Translations under genes and position numbers: made by a program
In this document: piece after piece, positions 11,100 to 21,779 of the stretch
How positions within the stretch are numbered: position 1 is the stretch's first letter
How the letters are laid out: each line of letters opens with the position of its first letter
Source of the DNA: Pictodentalium vernedei
Lineage: Eukaryota; Mollusca; Scaphopoda; Dentaliida; Dentaliidae
Direction: 5' to 3'
Assembly (NCBI GenBank): GCA_031216915.1
Contig: CM062290.1
Coordinates: 259,074,291 to 259,138,290, forward strand
DNA: 64,000 nucleotides
The notes under the pieces: model-generated
Database searches by the model: none
Seen by the model: only the letters and a program-made list of their open reading frames with translations
What the model was told of the DNA's origin: nothing

Positions 11100-11792
11100 C
11101 AGAGAAAGTGCTATAGGTAACAGGATTTAACACCAAGAGAACTACAGATCCCAAGAGCAATCCCAATCATCATCCCATTACAAGCAGCCTACCTGTGAAG
11201 TATGAGTACTGTGCGACCAATGGTACAAAAGTTATTGCCCAGAAATGAGTGTGATGGATGGACGGACGAACAAATGGATGGACAAACTGACCTTTGACAC
11301 ACTGACCCCAAATGCAATTCCAATGATCAACACCTCAAATGCAATCACAATATGAAGTTATACCAAAAACTAAAGTTATTGCATGGAAATCAAAAATCTA
11401 TTTATAGTAACAGTGATGTTAACCTTTAGCCTATTGACTCCAAATGCAATCCCAATGATCGACATCTCAAATGCAACCACAATATGAAGTTATAGCTTCG
11501 TACACAAAAGAAAACTAAAGTTATTGCACGGAAACCAAAAATTCTATTTATAATAACCGTGACCTTGATCTACAGATCCTAAGAGCAATCCCAATCATCA
11601 TCCCATTACAAGCAGCCTAGCTGTGAAGTATGAGTACTGTGTGACCAATGGTACAAAAGTTACTGCCCAGGAACGAGTGTGATGGATGGATGGATGAATG
11701 GACAGTGGATGGACAGACGGAAGGATGAATGTACAAGGTGATTACCATATACACTCCCCCCCTAAATGTGGGGGGGGGGGGGGGGGGGGTAT
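11100..11792 (+). mobile_element. minisatellite-type element with G/C hairpin end
   Basis: Two segments occur twice. Block 1 (CCCAAGAGCAATCCCAATCA..., with TGTGATGGATGGACGGACG after it) is at about 11150-11265 and 11575-11700. Block 2 (TCAAATGCAATCACAATATG) is at about 11330 and 11465. The element ends with GACAGTGGATGGACAGACGG and a stem CCCCCCCTAAATGTGGGGGGG followed by GTATAATC. This is the same design as family E at 32940-33429, whose stem is also followed by GGTATAA. No coding sequence. Confidence 0.5.
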
Positions 11793-12010
11793 AATCAACT
11801 GGGTGAGTTCTAAAAGCCACTATCATGGTTTTACTGAAATGTGGTGAAAGCCACTTTAGTGGCATTACACTGTGTGCATTAGCTTAATGTTTGCTTTGCA
11901 GTAGAAGAATTTTTTTTATATAAGATTGTTTGGTTTCAATTTATTGGTGAGGGCTTATTGGCACTCTTCAATAAATTGTAGCAAAAGAATTATTTTGGAA
12001 CAAAATCTAG
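11793..12010. mobile_element. TTAA MITE, PB-3-like, degraded
   Basis: TCAACTGGGTGAGTTCTAAA and GCCACTATCATGG resemble the PB-3 left arm at 38189 (ACTGGTTGAGTGCTAGAAGC). AAATAAATTG-type centre text and AAAATCTAGC near 12005 resemble the right arm at 41145. The terminal TTAA sites are not intact. Confidence 0.4.
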
Positions 12011-12399
12011 CTAAACTAAGGCTACTCTTGCTGGTAACATGGTAGCTTTGAAAGAAAATACCCATGTTTCAAACCACCTTTGAAAAACAATTTAGCTCAC
12101 CAGTTAAAAGATACTACATGGTCTGCACCAAGCAAAATTATTTTTAAATTTCTCCTGTCATGATGATACATGTAAGCTTTACAGTTTGCATATTGCTATT
12201 CATTGCAGAAATTCAAGTATTCTTCAACAAAATGTAACAACACAAGGCCAGTAAGGGATATAACTCTGGAAAAAAAAATTAGCATGTGAAACCCACCACT
12301 GCTGAAGGCATTTTTTGGAAGCTGGTCTATCATAATACCCAATGACATTTAAATATACAGGACTATTGATGCTTGAGTTAGGATAAAAAAAATCAACAA
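12011..12399. other. anonymous intronic sequence
   Basis: Mostly unassigned AT-rich DNA. The last 140 bases (from about 12260, TAACTCTGGAAAAA, and AATACCCAATGACATTTAAA) resemble fragments of minisatellite elements, but boundaries cannot be drawn. Confidence 0.35.
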
Positions 12400-12632
12400 T
12401 TTTCTAAGTAATAAAGTCCCATAACTCTGGAATGACTAATCGAACGGCAACACTAAATGAAAGGGAGCTTCCCTCTATCGATATACACCACCTACCCAAA
12501 AATCACGAAAATCTCTCAAAGCGTTCTTGAGTTATCGTACAATGTGTGACTGGACGGACAGATGGACGGACGGACAGATGGACAGCGGTATACCATAATA
12601 CGACCCGTTTTTTTCAAAATGGGCGTATAAAA
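12400..12632 (+). mobile_element. minisatellite element, family C, 3' part
   Basis: One and a half family C monomers (AATAAAGTCCCATAACTCTG, then AAGGGAGCTTCCCTC and ATCTCTCAAAGCG). These are followed by GGACGGACAGATGGACGGAC, CAGCGGTATACCATAATACG, and the terminal stem CCCGTTTTTTTCAAAATGGG with CGTATAAAAA. It matches the end of the copy at 55295-56117. Confidence 0.55.
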
Positions 12633-12639
12633 ACGTATG

Positions 12640-12735
12640 TTTTTTTTAAATCTTTCAAGAAATAATTATTGTTCCAATGGCTCATTTTGTAAATTATGCA
12701 GATGCATGCAGCCAATTTGTTAGGTAAAGGATTAA
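12640..12735. repeat. TTAA MITE fragment adjoining PB-1
   Basis: The sequence ending AATTTGTTAGGTAAAGGATTAA has the PB-1-type right terminus. Its final TTAA (12732-12735) is also the left TTAA of the next element, so the two abut through one shared target site. Confidence 0.45.
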
Positions 12736-12932
12736 CCCTTTACCTAACATGAAAAGCAGACGACACTTGCAAACAAAATTCTTGAATAACTATTTTTTTA
12801 TATTTTTTGTCTCAAAAACATAGGTTATCATAACCTATGTTTTTGAGACATAAAATGAAAATATGATGAAAATTAATTGGCGATTTTTGAGAATAGCACT
12901 GCCCAGTTATGGCCGTTACGTTGGGTAAAGGG
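12736..12932. mobile_element. PB-1 TTAA MITE, 197 bp
   Basis: Flanked by TTAA at 12732-12735 and 12933-12936. The ends are CCCTTTACCTAAC and GTTGGGTAAAGGG, giving inverted repeats. The centre is a perfect palindrome: CTCAAAAACATAGGTTAT followed by ATAACCTATGTTTTTGAG. The same element occurs in the other orientation at 46251-46493 with a longer centre, so this copy has lost the middle of its hairpin. It fits piggyBac-type non-autonomous elements. Confidence 0.75.
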
Positions 12933-12959
12933 TTAAAAACGTCTATAAAAATGGTTTTT

Positions 12960-13115
12960 ATCCGATAAATTCTTCAACAGATTGTCTTTTAATTAACAGT
13001 GATTTACTCTCTAATCTGTATGCTACAGACAGGTCAAATTTGTACTGAATGTATGGTAAGTGGCTTTGAACTTGCATGTTATATGCAATTAAGAAATATC
13101 CAATTTAGTGGGATC
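12960..13115. repeat. pogo/Tigger-like MITE, copy 5 fragment
   Basis: TTAATTAACAGTGATTTACTC, TTTGTACTGAATGTATGG and the ending AATATCCAATTTAGTGGGATCC match one half of the TA MITE in reverse orientation. The other half is missing. Confidence 0.55.
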
Positions 13116-13559
13116 CAATGCATTTTAATAATGAAATCTCTTCCACTGGTGTAAATGGATCACAACCCCATCAACCAATCAATAGAGCGACCACTTTTGC
13201 ACCATTCCTGTACATGTAAACTGAATTATCACAATACTCAATGAAGCAAGTTTCATCCTAAGCAATAATTTAAATTTTGTAAAAATTTCTATGAAACACC
13301 ATAAAAGTTTCAAGTTATGAATCTCTGGTTTCATACAAAGGTTCATGAGCAGAAACATCCATTTGCATTTTTTTTTTTCATAAAATTTTAGACTTTGCAA
13401 ATCCTCATTTTTGGCTTGAATTGAATACCGAATTGAATCTTACATAAGAGTTGAATCCAAATCGAATCTGTTTTTGCAGCAAATAACCAGTCAAGAAGTT
13501 CTATTGGAAATTCTCTGCATTGTATATCCTAACTACATCAATGAGCAAAGAAACGAAGG
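13116..13559. other. anonymous intronic sequence
   Basis: No recognisable gene or element. A 73-codon minus-strand frame (13179-13400) is low complexity and resembles no domain. Confidence 0.4.
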
Positions 13560-13744
13560 GACAATGGAGTCATCTAATTATTTCAGCATTTTGCTCTATC
13601 ATGACACTCTCCAATAAATTGTAATAAAACAGTTTTGTTAAACAGTTTTTGTTTTTCAACTGCTGAGCATTTAAGGTAATGAATGCAGTCTTTCAGCACT
13701 TTTCAGTAGAGCCATGATAGTGGCTTCTAGCACGCATACAGTTA
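13560..13744. mobile_element. TTAA MITE, PB-3-like
   Basis: Contains ACACTCTCCAATAAATTGTA, the centre seen in the PB-3 copy around 41080-41110. The right arm ATGATAGTGGCTTCTAGCA ends in CAGTTAA (13738-13744), the reverse complement of the PB-3 terminus. The left terminus is unclear. Confidence 0.5.
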
Positions 13745-13836
13745 ACATGCCAATTTTTGGTGGTGACTGGATAGAGAGTTTAGAAGGATTGATGAAACAA
13801 ACACACAAATCTGTAACCTTATTGTAAATTATGGTA

Positions 13837-14229
13837 CAGTGCAGCCCTGTAATTAAATAGGCCCATTGCCACGCAAAAATATGTAATTAACAGGAGTATT
13901 CCATTGACCAGAATTTGGTCATTTCAGTATATTCTAGTGACAAATTAAGTATTTTATCTATTATATCTTGATATTACAGAATAAATGATTATATTGTAAT
14001 TACTGAGGCCAAATAGGCCGGTAGTACATGGGAATTTGAGGGCTTTTGGAGAATTTAAAAAAAAATCACAATATTTTTTATTCAATTAACTTGGATTTAC
14101 TCTATTCTGCACATGCAATTAACAGAGCAATTTTGTAATAAAGGAATGGTAAATGGTTTGGTGTTTCACAATTATATGCCATTAAGAGGGTTATCCCATC
14201 AGGAAATATCTGATTAAGTGGGAGACACT
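13837..14229. mobile_element. pogo/Tigger-like MITE, copy 6
   Basis: Begins CAGTGCAGCCCTGTAATTAA after TA (13835-13836). It contains AACAGGAGTATTCCATTGAC, TATTCAATTAACTTGG and TGTAATAAAGGAATGG, and ends GATTAAGTGGGAGACACT next to A. About 390 bp, reverse orientation relative to copy 1, both ends present but eroded. It directly adjoins the LINE fragment that starts near 14232. Confidence 0.65.
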
Positions 14230-14231
14230 AA

Positions 14232-15003
14232 ATGATTTTCCAAATGCCCATCAGTGAGTCATTTGTGTTTCTCTCTTGGACATTTTCAGATCTGTATGGA
14301 TCACTTGTTAGATCAAAATTAGATTACGGATGTATGGTTTACTGTTCAGGGAGAAAGTCATACCCCAAAACACTTGATACAATTCATGATGGTGGTATAA
14401 GAATTAGCCTGGGTGCATTTAGAACATCACCAATTGATTCCATGCTTGTTGAGGCATGGGGGCCTTCTCTTAAGAAGCGCAGGATTAAACTGCCACTCCA
14501 GTATGTTTCCAAACTATTGGCTCATCCATCAAACCCTGCTTTGAATTGTGTCTCAGATCTTCAAACTGTAGAATTTTTATAGCAGACACCAGAAACATAT
14601 ACCTCCATGGGGAATTAGAGTTAAACCCCATGTGGAGTTCGCCAAACTTGAGTCTGATATATGAAAAGAGAACCGTGAACCACATATTCCTCCTTGGCAT
14701 CTTAGAAAACCTATTGTTATTTTGGACCTTGCTTCCTCAAAAAAGTCTGAGACAAACTCTCTGCAATTTAAACAAAATATGCCAAAATAAAGTCTAAATA
14801 TAGAGCATATAAACACTAAAGGTGGTGACAAAGTATCATCAGCTGTTGTTACTAGTGATCATGTCACCTCTGTCAGAATGTGAAATAAAAGTTCTATTTT
14901 TATGACTGAGGTCAAAGCTTCACACCAAGCACTTGAACACATCAAGAATGTACAGGAAAGGAAGTTGATTATCTTTTCCAACTCTGCTTCGTTCTCTACG
15001 CTG
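14232..15003 (+). pseudogene. I-like LINE fragment 1 (RT C-terminal region to RNase H start)
   Basis: Plus-strand remnant of an older non-LTR retrotransposon of the RNase H-bearing I group. The first 116-codon frame has LYGSLVRSKLDYGCMVY, a Gly-Ala-Phe-Arg-Thr-Ser block and RRIKLPLQYVSKLL, which follow the RT thumb in such elements. After stops and frameshifts, RNase H-like text appears at 14830-15003 (SAVVTSDHV, SSIFMTEVKASHQALEHI, KLIIFSNSAS). The coding breaks off at about 15003 where a younger insertion begins. It resumes at about 19776, again at 20672, and finally as a 3' tail at 27676. The RT catalytic domain itself is not in the window. Confidence 0.75.
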
Positions 15004-15177
15004 CCCGGAGGTACTTACAGTTAGAATACGGTATAACACGCGCTTTTTCAATCTCGTAATTCTCTTATTGGCCCATTATATAACCGTCCACTCAGTGGTG
15101 CAACACATCCATTCAGCTATAATTTGTGTCTGCACTTTATAGAGTTCAGGAGAGGTTCCATACTGTGGCTATCTAAC
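15004..15177. other. start of the inserted block, unassigned
   Basis: Begins where the I-like LINE reading stops. It contains no coding sequence. It may be the 5' untranslated part of the CR1/Jockey-like LINE or a separate insertion; no target duplication was found to decide. Confidence 0.35.
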
Positions 15178-15547
15178 TATCTGTCTTTCTGTCTGTCTGT
15201 CTGTCTAACTATTTGTTTGTCAATCTGTCTGTCAGTCTGCCTCCCCCCCCTCTCTCTCTCTCTCTCTTTCTCTCTCTCGTTCTCTCTCTCTCTCTCTCTC
15301 CCTTTGAGACTGATAAGAACTTTAGTCTCTCTGGGATAATCGACATTCATGAAACCTTGTCCACGTGATAATCGACATTCATGAATCCTGGTCCATGCGA
15401 TAGAGATGGAAGCTAGACATGCTTTTCGGCGTTGAAGCGTCCAATACTTGCACACATACTCTCTGGGATAATCGACATTCATGAAACCTTGTCCTCGTGA
15501 TAATCGACATTTATGAATCCTGGTCCACGCGATAGAGATGGAAGCTC

Positions 15548-15583
<36 letters not shown>

Positions 15584-15735
15584 AGACTGATAAGAACTTT
15601 AGTCTCTCTGGGACAAACGACATTCATGAAAACTTGTTTACGTGATAATCGACATTCTTGAATCCTGGTCAACGCGATAGAGATGGAAGCTAGACATGCT
15701 TTTTGGCGTTGAAGCGTCCAATACTTACACACATA
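15178..15735. repeat. (TCTG)n/(CT)n microsatellites with about 160-bp repeated unit
   Basis: A TCTG-rich run (15178-15240), a (TC)n run (15250-15300) and another (CT)n run (15547-15582). Between and after these, a unit with AATCGACATTCATGAA and GATAGAGATGGAAGCT occurs about three times (about 15300-15465, 15460-15545, 15583-15735). Long minus-strand frames of Arg-Glu repeats here only reflect the CT runs. Confidence 0.8.
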
Positions 15736-16130
15736 CATAAACACATACATGTATATTCCTTCAAAAAAACACAAGAACATTCTTACAGCAATCAAACTTG
15801 ATATTACTGTGGTGGCCGGGGAAATTTCCCCCAATAGAACAGTATACCATAATTAAATGTATACATATAGTAAACTTTTTGTTTCTTTTATATTATTATG
15901 TATATATGTTATATTTATAGTTTTTGGAATTTCAACAACCCTAATGCTCCTCTGTTGCATAAAAAAATGTCTCGCCAAAAACATATCTTTTCTGGTAGAT
16001 TGCTGCTTCACTTTATCATTAGTAATCATAGACCCAAAAACAGCTGCCATCCCAATGCATACCATTGTTTTTCAAGTTATAGGTAACAGAAGCGGTCTTA
16101 CAATGCTCTCTAAACCATACATTTGCAAGC

Positions 16131-19100
16131 ATGGCGACGGGTAGCGTCACACTTGACGAGGTTCAGGATAATGATGAGTACAACTTTGTTCATCAGTACC
16201 TGGATCAAACTCTAAATACTCCCAACACTGGAGAGACGTATTTGAGTCACCATACACAAACCTTAATAATAACTGTAGATACTACATGCCACAAGAATTC
16301 TCGCAAAATATATGTGGTCTTAATAGAACCCTCACTGTCTTTAACTTAAATTGTCGTAGCCTTAATGCTCACTCGGAAGACCTGGTCGAACTTCTATCCG
16401 AAATGCAATCGAATGACAATGCCTTTGACATCATAGGACTGACTGAAATTTTTAAGGTCCAGTCCAATACTTGTTTGAAACTTAAGGGATACCACGACAT
16501 ACTAACTAACGTAAGACAAGATGACGGGAGGGGTGGGGTGGGCCTTTACATAAAAGATAACATAAATTACAAAATTCGCCTAGATTTATCAGTTTTTATT
16601 CCCCATGTATGCGAAACGCTTTTTGTAGAAATAAGTGGCAAACATAACCACTCGACAATAGTGGGAATAATCTATCGCCCAAATACACAACCCAAAGCAG
16701 ACCTAGAACAATTTATTACAAACATTAATAACATCTGCGGTAAAATTAATGCAGAAGACAAACGGTGCCTCCTGCTTGGGGACTTTAATATAGATCTATT
16801 GAAAATCTCTCATCACAAACCAACTGATGACTTCATTAATAATATGTCTAGTAGTGGTTTTCTCCCCGTTATTACTAAGCCGACTAGGATCACCGAACAT
16901 TCAGCCACGCTTATCGACCATATTTACTGCAATACCATAGAACCAATAAAAACTGGAATTATTATTACAGACCTAGCCGACCATTTCGGAACTTTCTATT
17001 GTGAACATTCCAACTCCAAACAAAATGTGGAAATGGAAAAGAAGGTATTTTATAGAAACACGAATGTAGAAAACATTAACACATTTAAAACAAAACTCTC
17101 ACAATATAATTTCAACGATGTATTAAACTCATCGTGCCCCAATGAAGCATACAATAATTTTATAATGTCATATCTGCGGTTATTCAATGAAAGTTGTCCA
17201 CTAATAGAAATAAAAAAGTCAAAAAAATATATACAAAAACAGCCTTGGATCACCAAGGGTATATTGACATCTTCGAGAAGCAAATTAAAGTTATACAAAA
17301 AACAAATTAAAAACCCAACTCCTGCAAACAAAAGTAAATACAAAGCTTATTGCAAAATGTTTAATAAAATCAAAAGGAAAAGTAGAACTCTACACTACGA
17401 CAGGATTCTTACAGAGAACAAACATAATATTAAAAAAACTTGGCAAATAATAAATGACGTAATTGGAAAATCTAACGCTAATACAAAGTTACAAACGAAT
17501 TTTACCGTGAATAACGAAAATATCACAAATCCAAGTATAATTGCAGACGAATTCAATAAGTTTTTCACAAACATTGATGAGGTAACGAGCTCTCATATTA
17601 AAAGGCCTGATACACATTATTCACAGTATTTAACAGGAAACCATCCGAACAGCTTTTTTATCTCCCCAACTACACCGATGGAGATCGTAGATGTAACTAG
17701 AAAATTAAAAAGTAAAATGAGCAAAGACTGTGATGAAATCTCTACTTCTCTCGTAAAACAAACTATTTTTGAGGTAGCCATTCCACTATCCCATATCATT
17801 AATCTATTCATTGAGTGTGGACACGTTCCCGACAGAATGAAAATCGCAAAAGTAATACCATTATATAAAGCAGGTGACGCTGAGATCCTTAACAACTACA
17901 GGCCAATAAGTTTGCTACCGTCATTTTCAAAAATCCTTGAAAAAATTATATTGACTAGACTAAATAGTTTTCTTTATGAAAATGACATTCTTTATCCTCA
18001 CCAAATATGGTTTTCAAAAGGGTCATTGCAATATACATCCAATCCTCCAGTTTCTTCAACATATAGGTGAAAATAATAACAAAGCATCGAAGGACAGTAC
18101 ACTAGCGGTTTTCCTTGATCTATCAAAGGCCTTTGATACCATACAGCACGATATTTTGATTAAGAAATTAGAATTTTACGGCATCCGCGGCATTGCGAAC
18201 ATCTGGTTCCAGAATTATCTCACGGGAAGAATGCAATATGTTAAATACCGAAGCGAAAATTCGTCTTATTCGAATATTCGATGCGGAGTGCCACAGGGAT
18301 CTATTCTTGGCCCTATATTATTTCTAATACATATGAATGACATATCAAATTCAACCAGTCTAAATCTGTTATCATTTGCTGATGACACTACTGCATATAC
18401 TTCAGATAATAACACTGACGCCCTATGTGACACGGCTAATAATGAGCTCAGTAATTTGGAAACATGGTGCTCAGCTAATAGCCTGCTACTGAACACTAGG
18501 AAGACGAATTATATTATCATTAACTCTCCTCATAAATCAAACCCTAATCCCAAAATAATCCACATAAAGAACAACCACATACAGCTAGCTAACCCAATAA
18601 AATTCCTGGGAATATATATTGACGAAAAACTAAGCTACACCCAACACATATCTGCAATATGCTCCAAGGTAGGCAGAGCCATTTACTCACTAAATAAAGT
18701 AAAACATATTTTACCGCCAAGGGCCCTCCTATCGCTGTATTACACGCTTGTACATAGTCATCTCTTATATGGGATTGAGATATGGGGTCACTCGCGATCA
18801 GTAAACAAACTACTTAAATTGCAAAAACGAGCTATACGAATCGTGAATAACAAAAGATATAATTCGCATACTGACCCGCTATTCCTTAAAAACAGAGTTA
18901 TAAAGATTACCGATCTTCACAAAATCCGTTCATTGTTATTTGTGCATGACTGGCACACTGGAAAGTTGCCATCCTCCTTTCAAAGTTACTTAAGAGTTAA
19001 TGTAAATCAAGCAGGGGTAAACACCAGACAAACAGGATTACTGAAAACCGATATTGCTAGATCCAAATTACTTGAAAGCCTTCCATCATATAGTCTCCCA

Positions 19101-19244
19101 AAATTATGGAACTCCCTAGAGAACAACATCAGGTGCATACCTAATAGGAAACAGTTCAAGAAAGCCGTAGTAACCCAGACAATCATGGACTACTCATCAT
19201 CAGTAACGTGTACGAATCCATATTGTCCAGATTGTTCTGTATGA
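16131..19244 (+). pseudogene. CR1/Jockey-like LINE ORF (endonuclease + reverse transcriptase), frameshifted
   Basis: A plus-strand non-LTR retrotransposon open frame that copies its RNA by target-primed reverse transcription. The likely start is ATG at 16131. The frame changes near 16240, and a 594-codon stretch follows: an APE-type endonuclease (FNLNCRSL, GLTEI, GDFNIDLL near residue 166, LIDHIYCN), then the beginning of RT (NYRPISLLPSFSKILEK). A second shift near 18005-18020 moves to another frame with YGFQKGH, LDLSKAFDTIQHDIL, CGVPQGSILGP, FADDTTAY (catalytic DD) and FLGIYIDE. The C-terminus has a short CTNPYCPDC motif before TGA at 19242-19244. No RNase H and no separate ORF1 are visible. 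With only two small lesions it is far younger than the I-like LINE around it. Clade assignment between CR1, L2 and Jockey is uncertain. Confidence 0.85.
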
Positions 19245-19719
19245 TTGGAAATATTACAAACATGAACTCCCATTTCAACAAACTTGTACCATCATCCCGA
19301 CTCTCGTCAAATTTCCCTGTTTTAGATTTTTTGTCTTAACTGAATGCAATAACGTATCACAATGAAAGACCGTTGCCCTGAAGAAAATTCCAAAAACAAA
19401 TAAGTTATCAAGTATGTATATATAATATTGGATCCATGTATGCATATACATGTATGTATGTGTGTCTGTGCATTACATAGGTGTATAGACATATACGTAT
19501 ATGTATGTGTATGAATGCGTGGTTTCAGTGTATTTTGAATACTATTGCAATCTACCAGAATTATAATGACAATCCTAGAGGGGGTGATTACAAAACAGCC
19601 AGCCTGGCTATATCGCCTCCTTGCAGTTGTTTTCCCCATACTTATTACATGGTGTCTTTGATGTACAATCACTTATTATATGCTTAATTCATGTATCGTC
19701 TTTGTAACAATAATACTGC
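19245..19719 (+). other. 3' untranslated region of CR1/Jockey-like LINE
   Basis: Non-coding, with ATGTATGTGTGTCTGTG-type low-complexity sequence at 19440-19520, leading to GCAGAAATAAA just before the CTAT tail. Short frames here have no recognisable domain. Confidence 0.6.
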
Positions 19720-19751
19720 AGAAATAAACTATCTATCTATCTATCTATCTT
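19720..19751 (+). repeat. AATAAA + (CTAT)n LINE tail
   Basis: AAATAAA is followed by about six CTAT units. Short tandem 3' tails of this kind are typical of L2/CR1-type LINEs, and the tail marks the 3' end of the inserted element close to where the I-like LINE coding resumes. Confidence 0.8.
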
Positions 19752-19775
19752 TCCTCTTTACTAACTTTACTATAC

Positions 19776-20243
19776 CCCTAGTTGAAGAACCCTCTCATTT
19801 TGGAACTTCATGAGATGTTGAATACTCTCATATCTGACCCACATGATATTGTGTTTTGCTGGTTACCTGAACATGTTTGTATCTCCATTAACACAAGGGC
19901 TCACAGTGCAGCAAAACAGGTTGTTTTTTTTTTTAAAACAAGTCACTCACTGATTTTGAAATTCCTTTCAGTGATTTTAAAGCACATATCAATAAGTACA
20001 TCAAATCTGTGTGGCAGGCGGAATGGGATGGAGCAACAAATAACAAGCTCCATCGCTTCCAAACTACTTTTACTGATAAGAATCTGTTTAGTAACCTTTG
20101 TAGAAAAGATCGCATCATTCTGACATGATGTCATATTGGTCATATAAGACTTACAAATTCCTTTTTGTTTGAGGGTAATATGTGACCAGAATGTGTTCCC
20201 TGTCAATGTCCGTTGACAATTGAACACATTCTATTAGATTGTA
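19776..20243 (+). pseudogene. I-like LINE fragment 2 (RNase H to C-terminal region)
   Basis: Continuation of the element at 14232-15003. KNPLILELHEML and DIVFCWLPEHVCISIN resemble the end of a LINE RNase H (usual form FCWxPGHVGIxGN; here Gly is Glu). After a frameshift, FKAHINKYIKSVWQAEWD and the Cys-rich CVPCQCPLTIEHILLDC follow, with two in-frame stops. The frame is cut at 20243 by a TA MITE and continues at 20672. Confidence 0.75.
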
Positions 20244-20669
20244 CAGTGGAGCCCACTTAATTGGATATCTCTACTGAATAACCCTGTTAATTGAATATAA
20301 TTTCCCCAACACAAACCATTTACCATACCTTCAGTACAAATTTGACCTGTTAATTTAATGTAGGTTATAGAGTGAACCCCTGTTAATTGAATAAAAAATC
20401 TTGTAACCTGTTGAGAACTTACCCTGACTCCCCCAGTTTTTCATTTTTTATAGACCTATTTGGCTTCAGTACATCCAATACAGGCATTTAATCTATTATA
20501 TCTTGTTTGACAGAGCTCATGGAGCTCTGTCAAACAATATATAATAGAATAAATGCTAAGTTTATCTCCAGAATACAGGAAAGTGACAAAATCCCTGTTA
20601 ATTGAATACTCCTGTTAATTGAATAATTTTCATTGTCAAAGTGGCTATTCAATTAACAGGGTTCCACTG
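20244..20669. mobile_element. pogo/Tigger-like MITE, copy 7 (complete, 426 bp)
   Basis: The best-preserved family member. TA flanks at 20242-20243 and 20670-20671. The left end is CAGTGGAGCCCACTTAATTG; the right end is CAATTAACAGGGTTCCACTG, whose reverse complement CAGTGGAACCCTGTTAATTG is an imperfect inverted repeat. The centre holds the palindrome TGACAGAGCTCATGGAGCTC. It interrupts the Cys-rich C-terminal coding of the I-like LINE, and removing it with one TA restores the ...LLDC-T-DF reading. Confidence 0.85.
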
Positions 20670-20671
20670 TA

Positions 20672-20780
20672 CTGATTTTAATGACATCAGACAGTGATTT
20701 TATAGTGTACTGTCTATGAGAAAACTATTTTACTCAATCACTTCTCACCAGATTCTCTCATTTTTCAAAGAAGTTTAAAA
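20672..20780 (+). pseudogene. I-like LINE fragment 3 (C-terminus)
   Basis: Reads DFNDIRQ, a stop, then FYSVLSMRKLFYSI and FFKEV in frame with the preceding Cys-rich motif, as expected for the last residues of such LINEs. It breaks off at the left edge of DIRS-1. Confidence 0.65.
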
Positions 20781-20811
20781 ATTTATAGTAATTTATATAT
20801 TTTTTATACTT

Positions 20812-21000
20812 ACCAATGACCCAGACATAGCTGGTGCTAACTCTTAAAATATAGGGCCAAACACAAATTTTGCCCCCCAATCCCCAAAATTTGCATCTAA
20901 AACTAAAGAAAACATGTCCTGAAAGGCCTTCCACACTTCGCCCCTACTGCGCATGCGCAGTGTCAAGGACGTTCCGAAATTGGCGCCATTAATCATTCTA
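20812..21000. repeat. DIRS-1 left inverted terminal repeat
   Basis: 189 bp, reverse complement of 27472-27660 with two mismatches (CCTT/CCCT near 20928 and GGCGCC/GGTGCC near 20983). It contains TGCGCATGCGCA, itself a palindrome. Confidence 0.9.
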
Positions 21001-21069
21001 ATAACCAGTGCCTGGTAAGCGCTATGTACTCAGCGGGGAGGCAAGAGTTCCCAACTCCTGGGAGGGCCA

Positions 21070-21165
21070 TCCCCGTCTGGGTCATTGGTAAGTATAAAAA
21101 ATATATAAATTACTATAAATTTTTTAACATTTTTATACTGTACCAATGACCCAGACATAGCTGAA
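21070..21165. repeat. DIRS-1 internal complementary region
   Basis: GGGTCATTGGTAAGTATAAA... through ACTATAAATTT is the reverse complement of the left outer edge (about 20781-20822). The adjoining AACATTTTTATACTGTACCA... is the reverse complement of the right outer edge (about 27640-27675). The two edges are thus abutted, as in the template that bridges DIRS ends into a circle. Confidence 0.85.
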
Positions 21166-21779
21166 TAGTAAAAAGGCTGGAGGGCCAAGGACATAGAGCA
21201 AAATGGAATACGCTCAATAAAATAAAATAGAGTCATCCCCTGTAGGGAAAAAGAAGTAATAGGCCTTACATGTATCTTTCTTATTTATGATAAATTAGAA
21301 AGATACAACACCTTCCAAAATTGAGCTTCATACATCCATGTACTCTATTAATATCCAATATAATCCTTATACTAATAATTTTTAAAGTAAGCCAATAAAT
21401 AAAGTAAGTCTAGAGAATAGAGACTCTTATACTCCTAAAAGTGTCTGAGGATTGCATAATCATGTCCGTTGACATATGCAATATTCAAAAGCTATACTTT
21501 AAAAACTAAGACTTGAATGAATTTTAAAAACCTAAACTTCTCACTAAACAACCATCCCAATAACAGCTCAGAATTACTAACTCCGGAGGAGGTATCCCCT
21601 TGTTTTCATAGTAAAACAGGTGACCCAAGGGAACACCCCCCCCCCCCTTTTTCTTGCCCTGGGTCAAATAGCCCAGAGCGAAGAGGGCAGCCGAACGGAG
21701 ACACTGCCGAAACAGACAGCCTACCTAGCTATAGTAGCAACTGTTAAGTGAATGACATTCTGAGCAGTAGATAATAGAC
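21166..21779. other. DIRS-1 non-coding 3' part
   Basis: Non-coding sequence between the internal complementary region and the recombinase remnant. It is alignable by eye with 47475-48065 in DIRS-2 (shared AAAAGGCTGGAGGGCC, TAACTCCGGAGGAGGTAT-like, poly(C) run at 21636). A poly(C) tract and a reading frame over it are not meaningful coding. Confidence 0.6.

Noticed and set aside
15177..15834. Arg-Glu-rich minus-strand ORFs of 107-148 codons
   Set aside because: They are translations of (CT)n microsatellite and the surrounding tandem unit.
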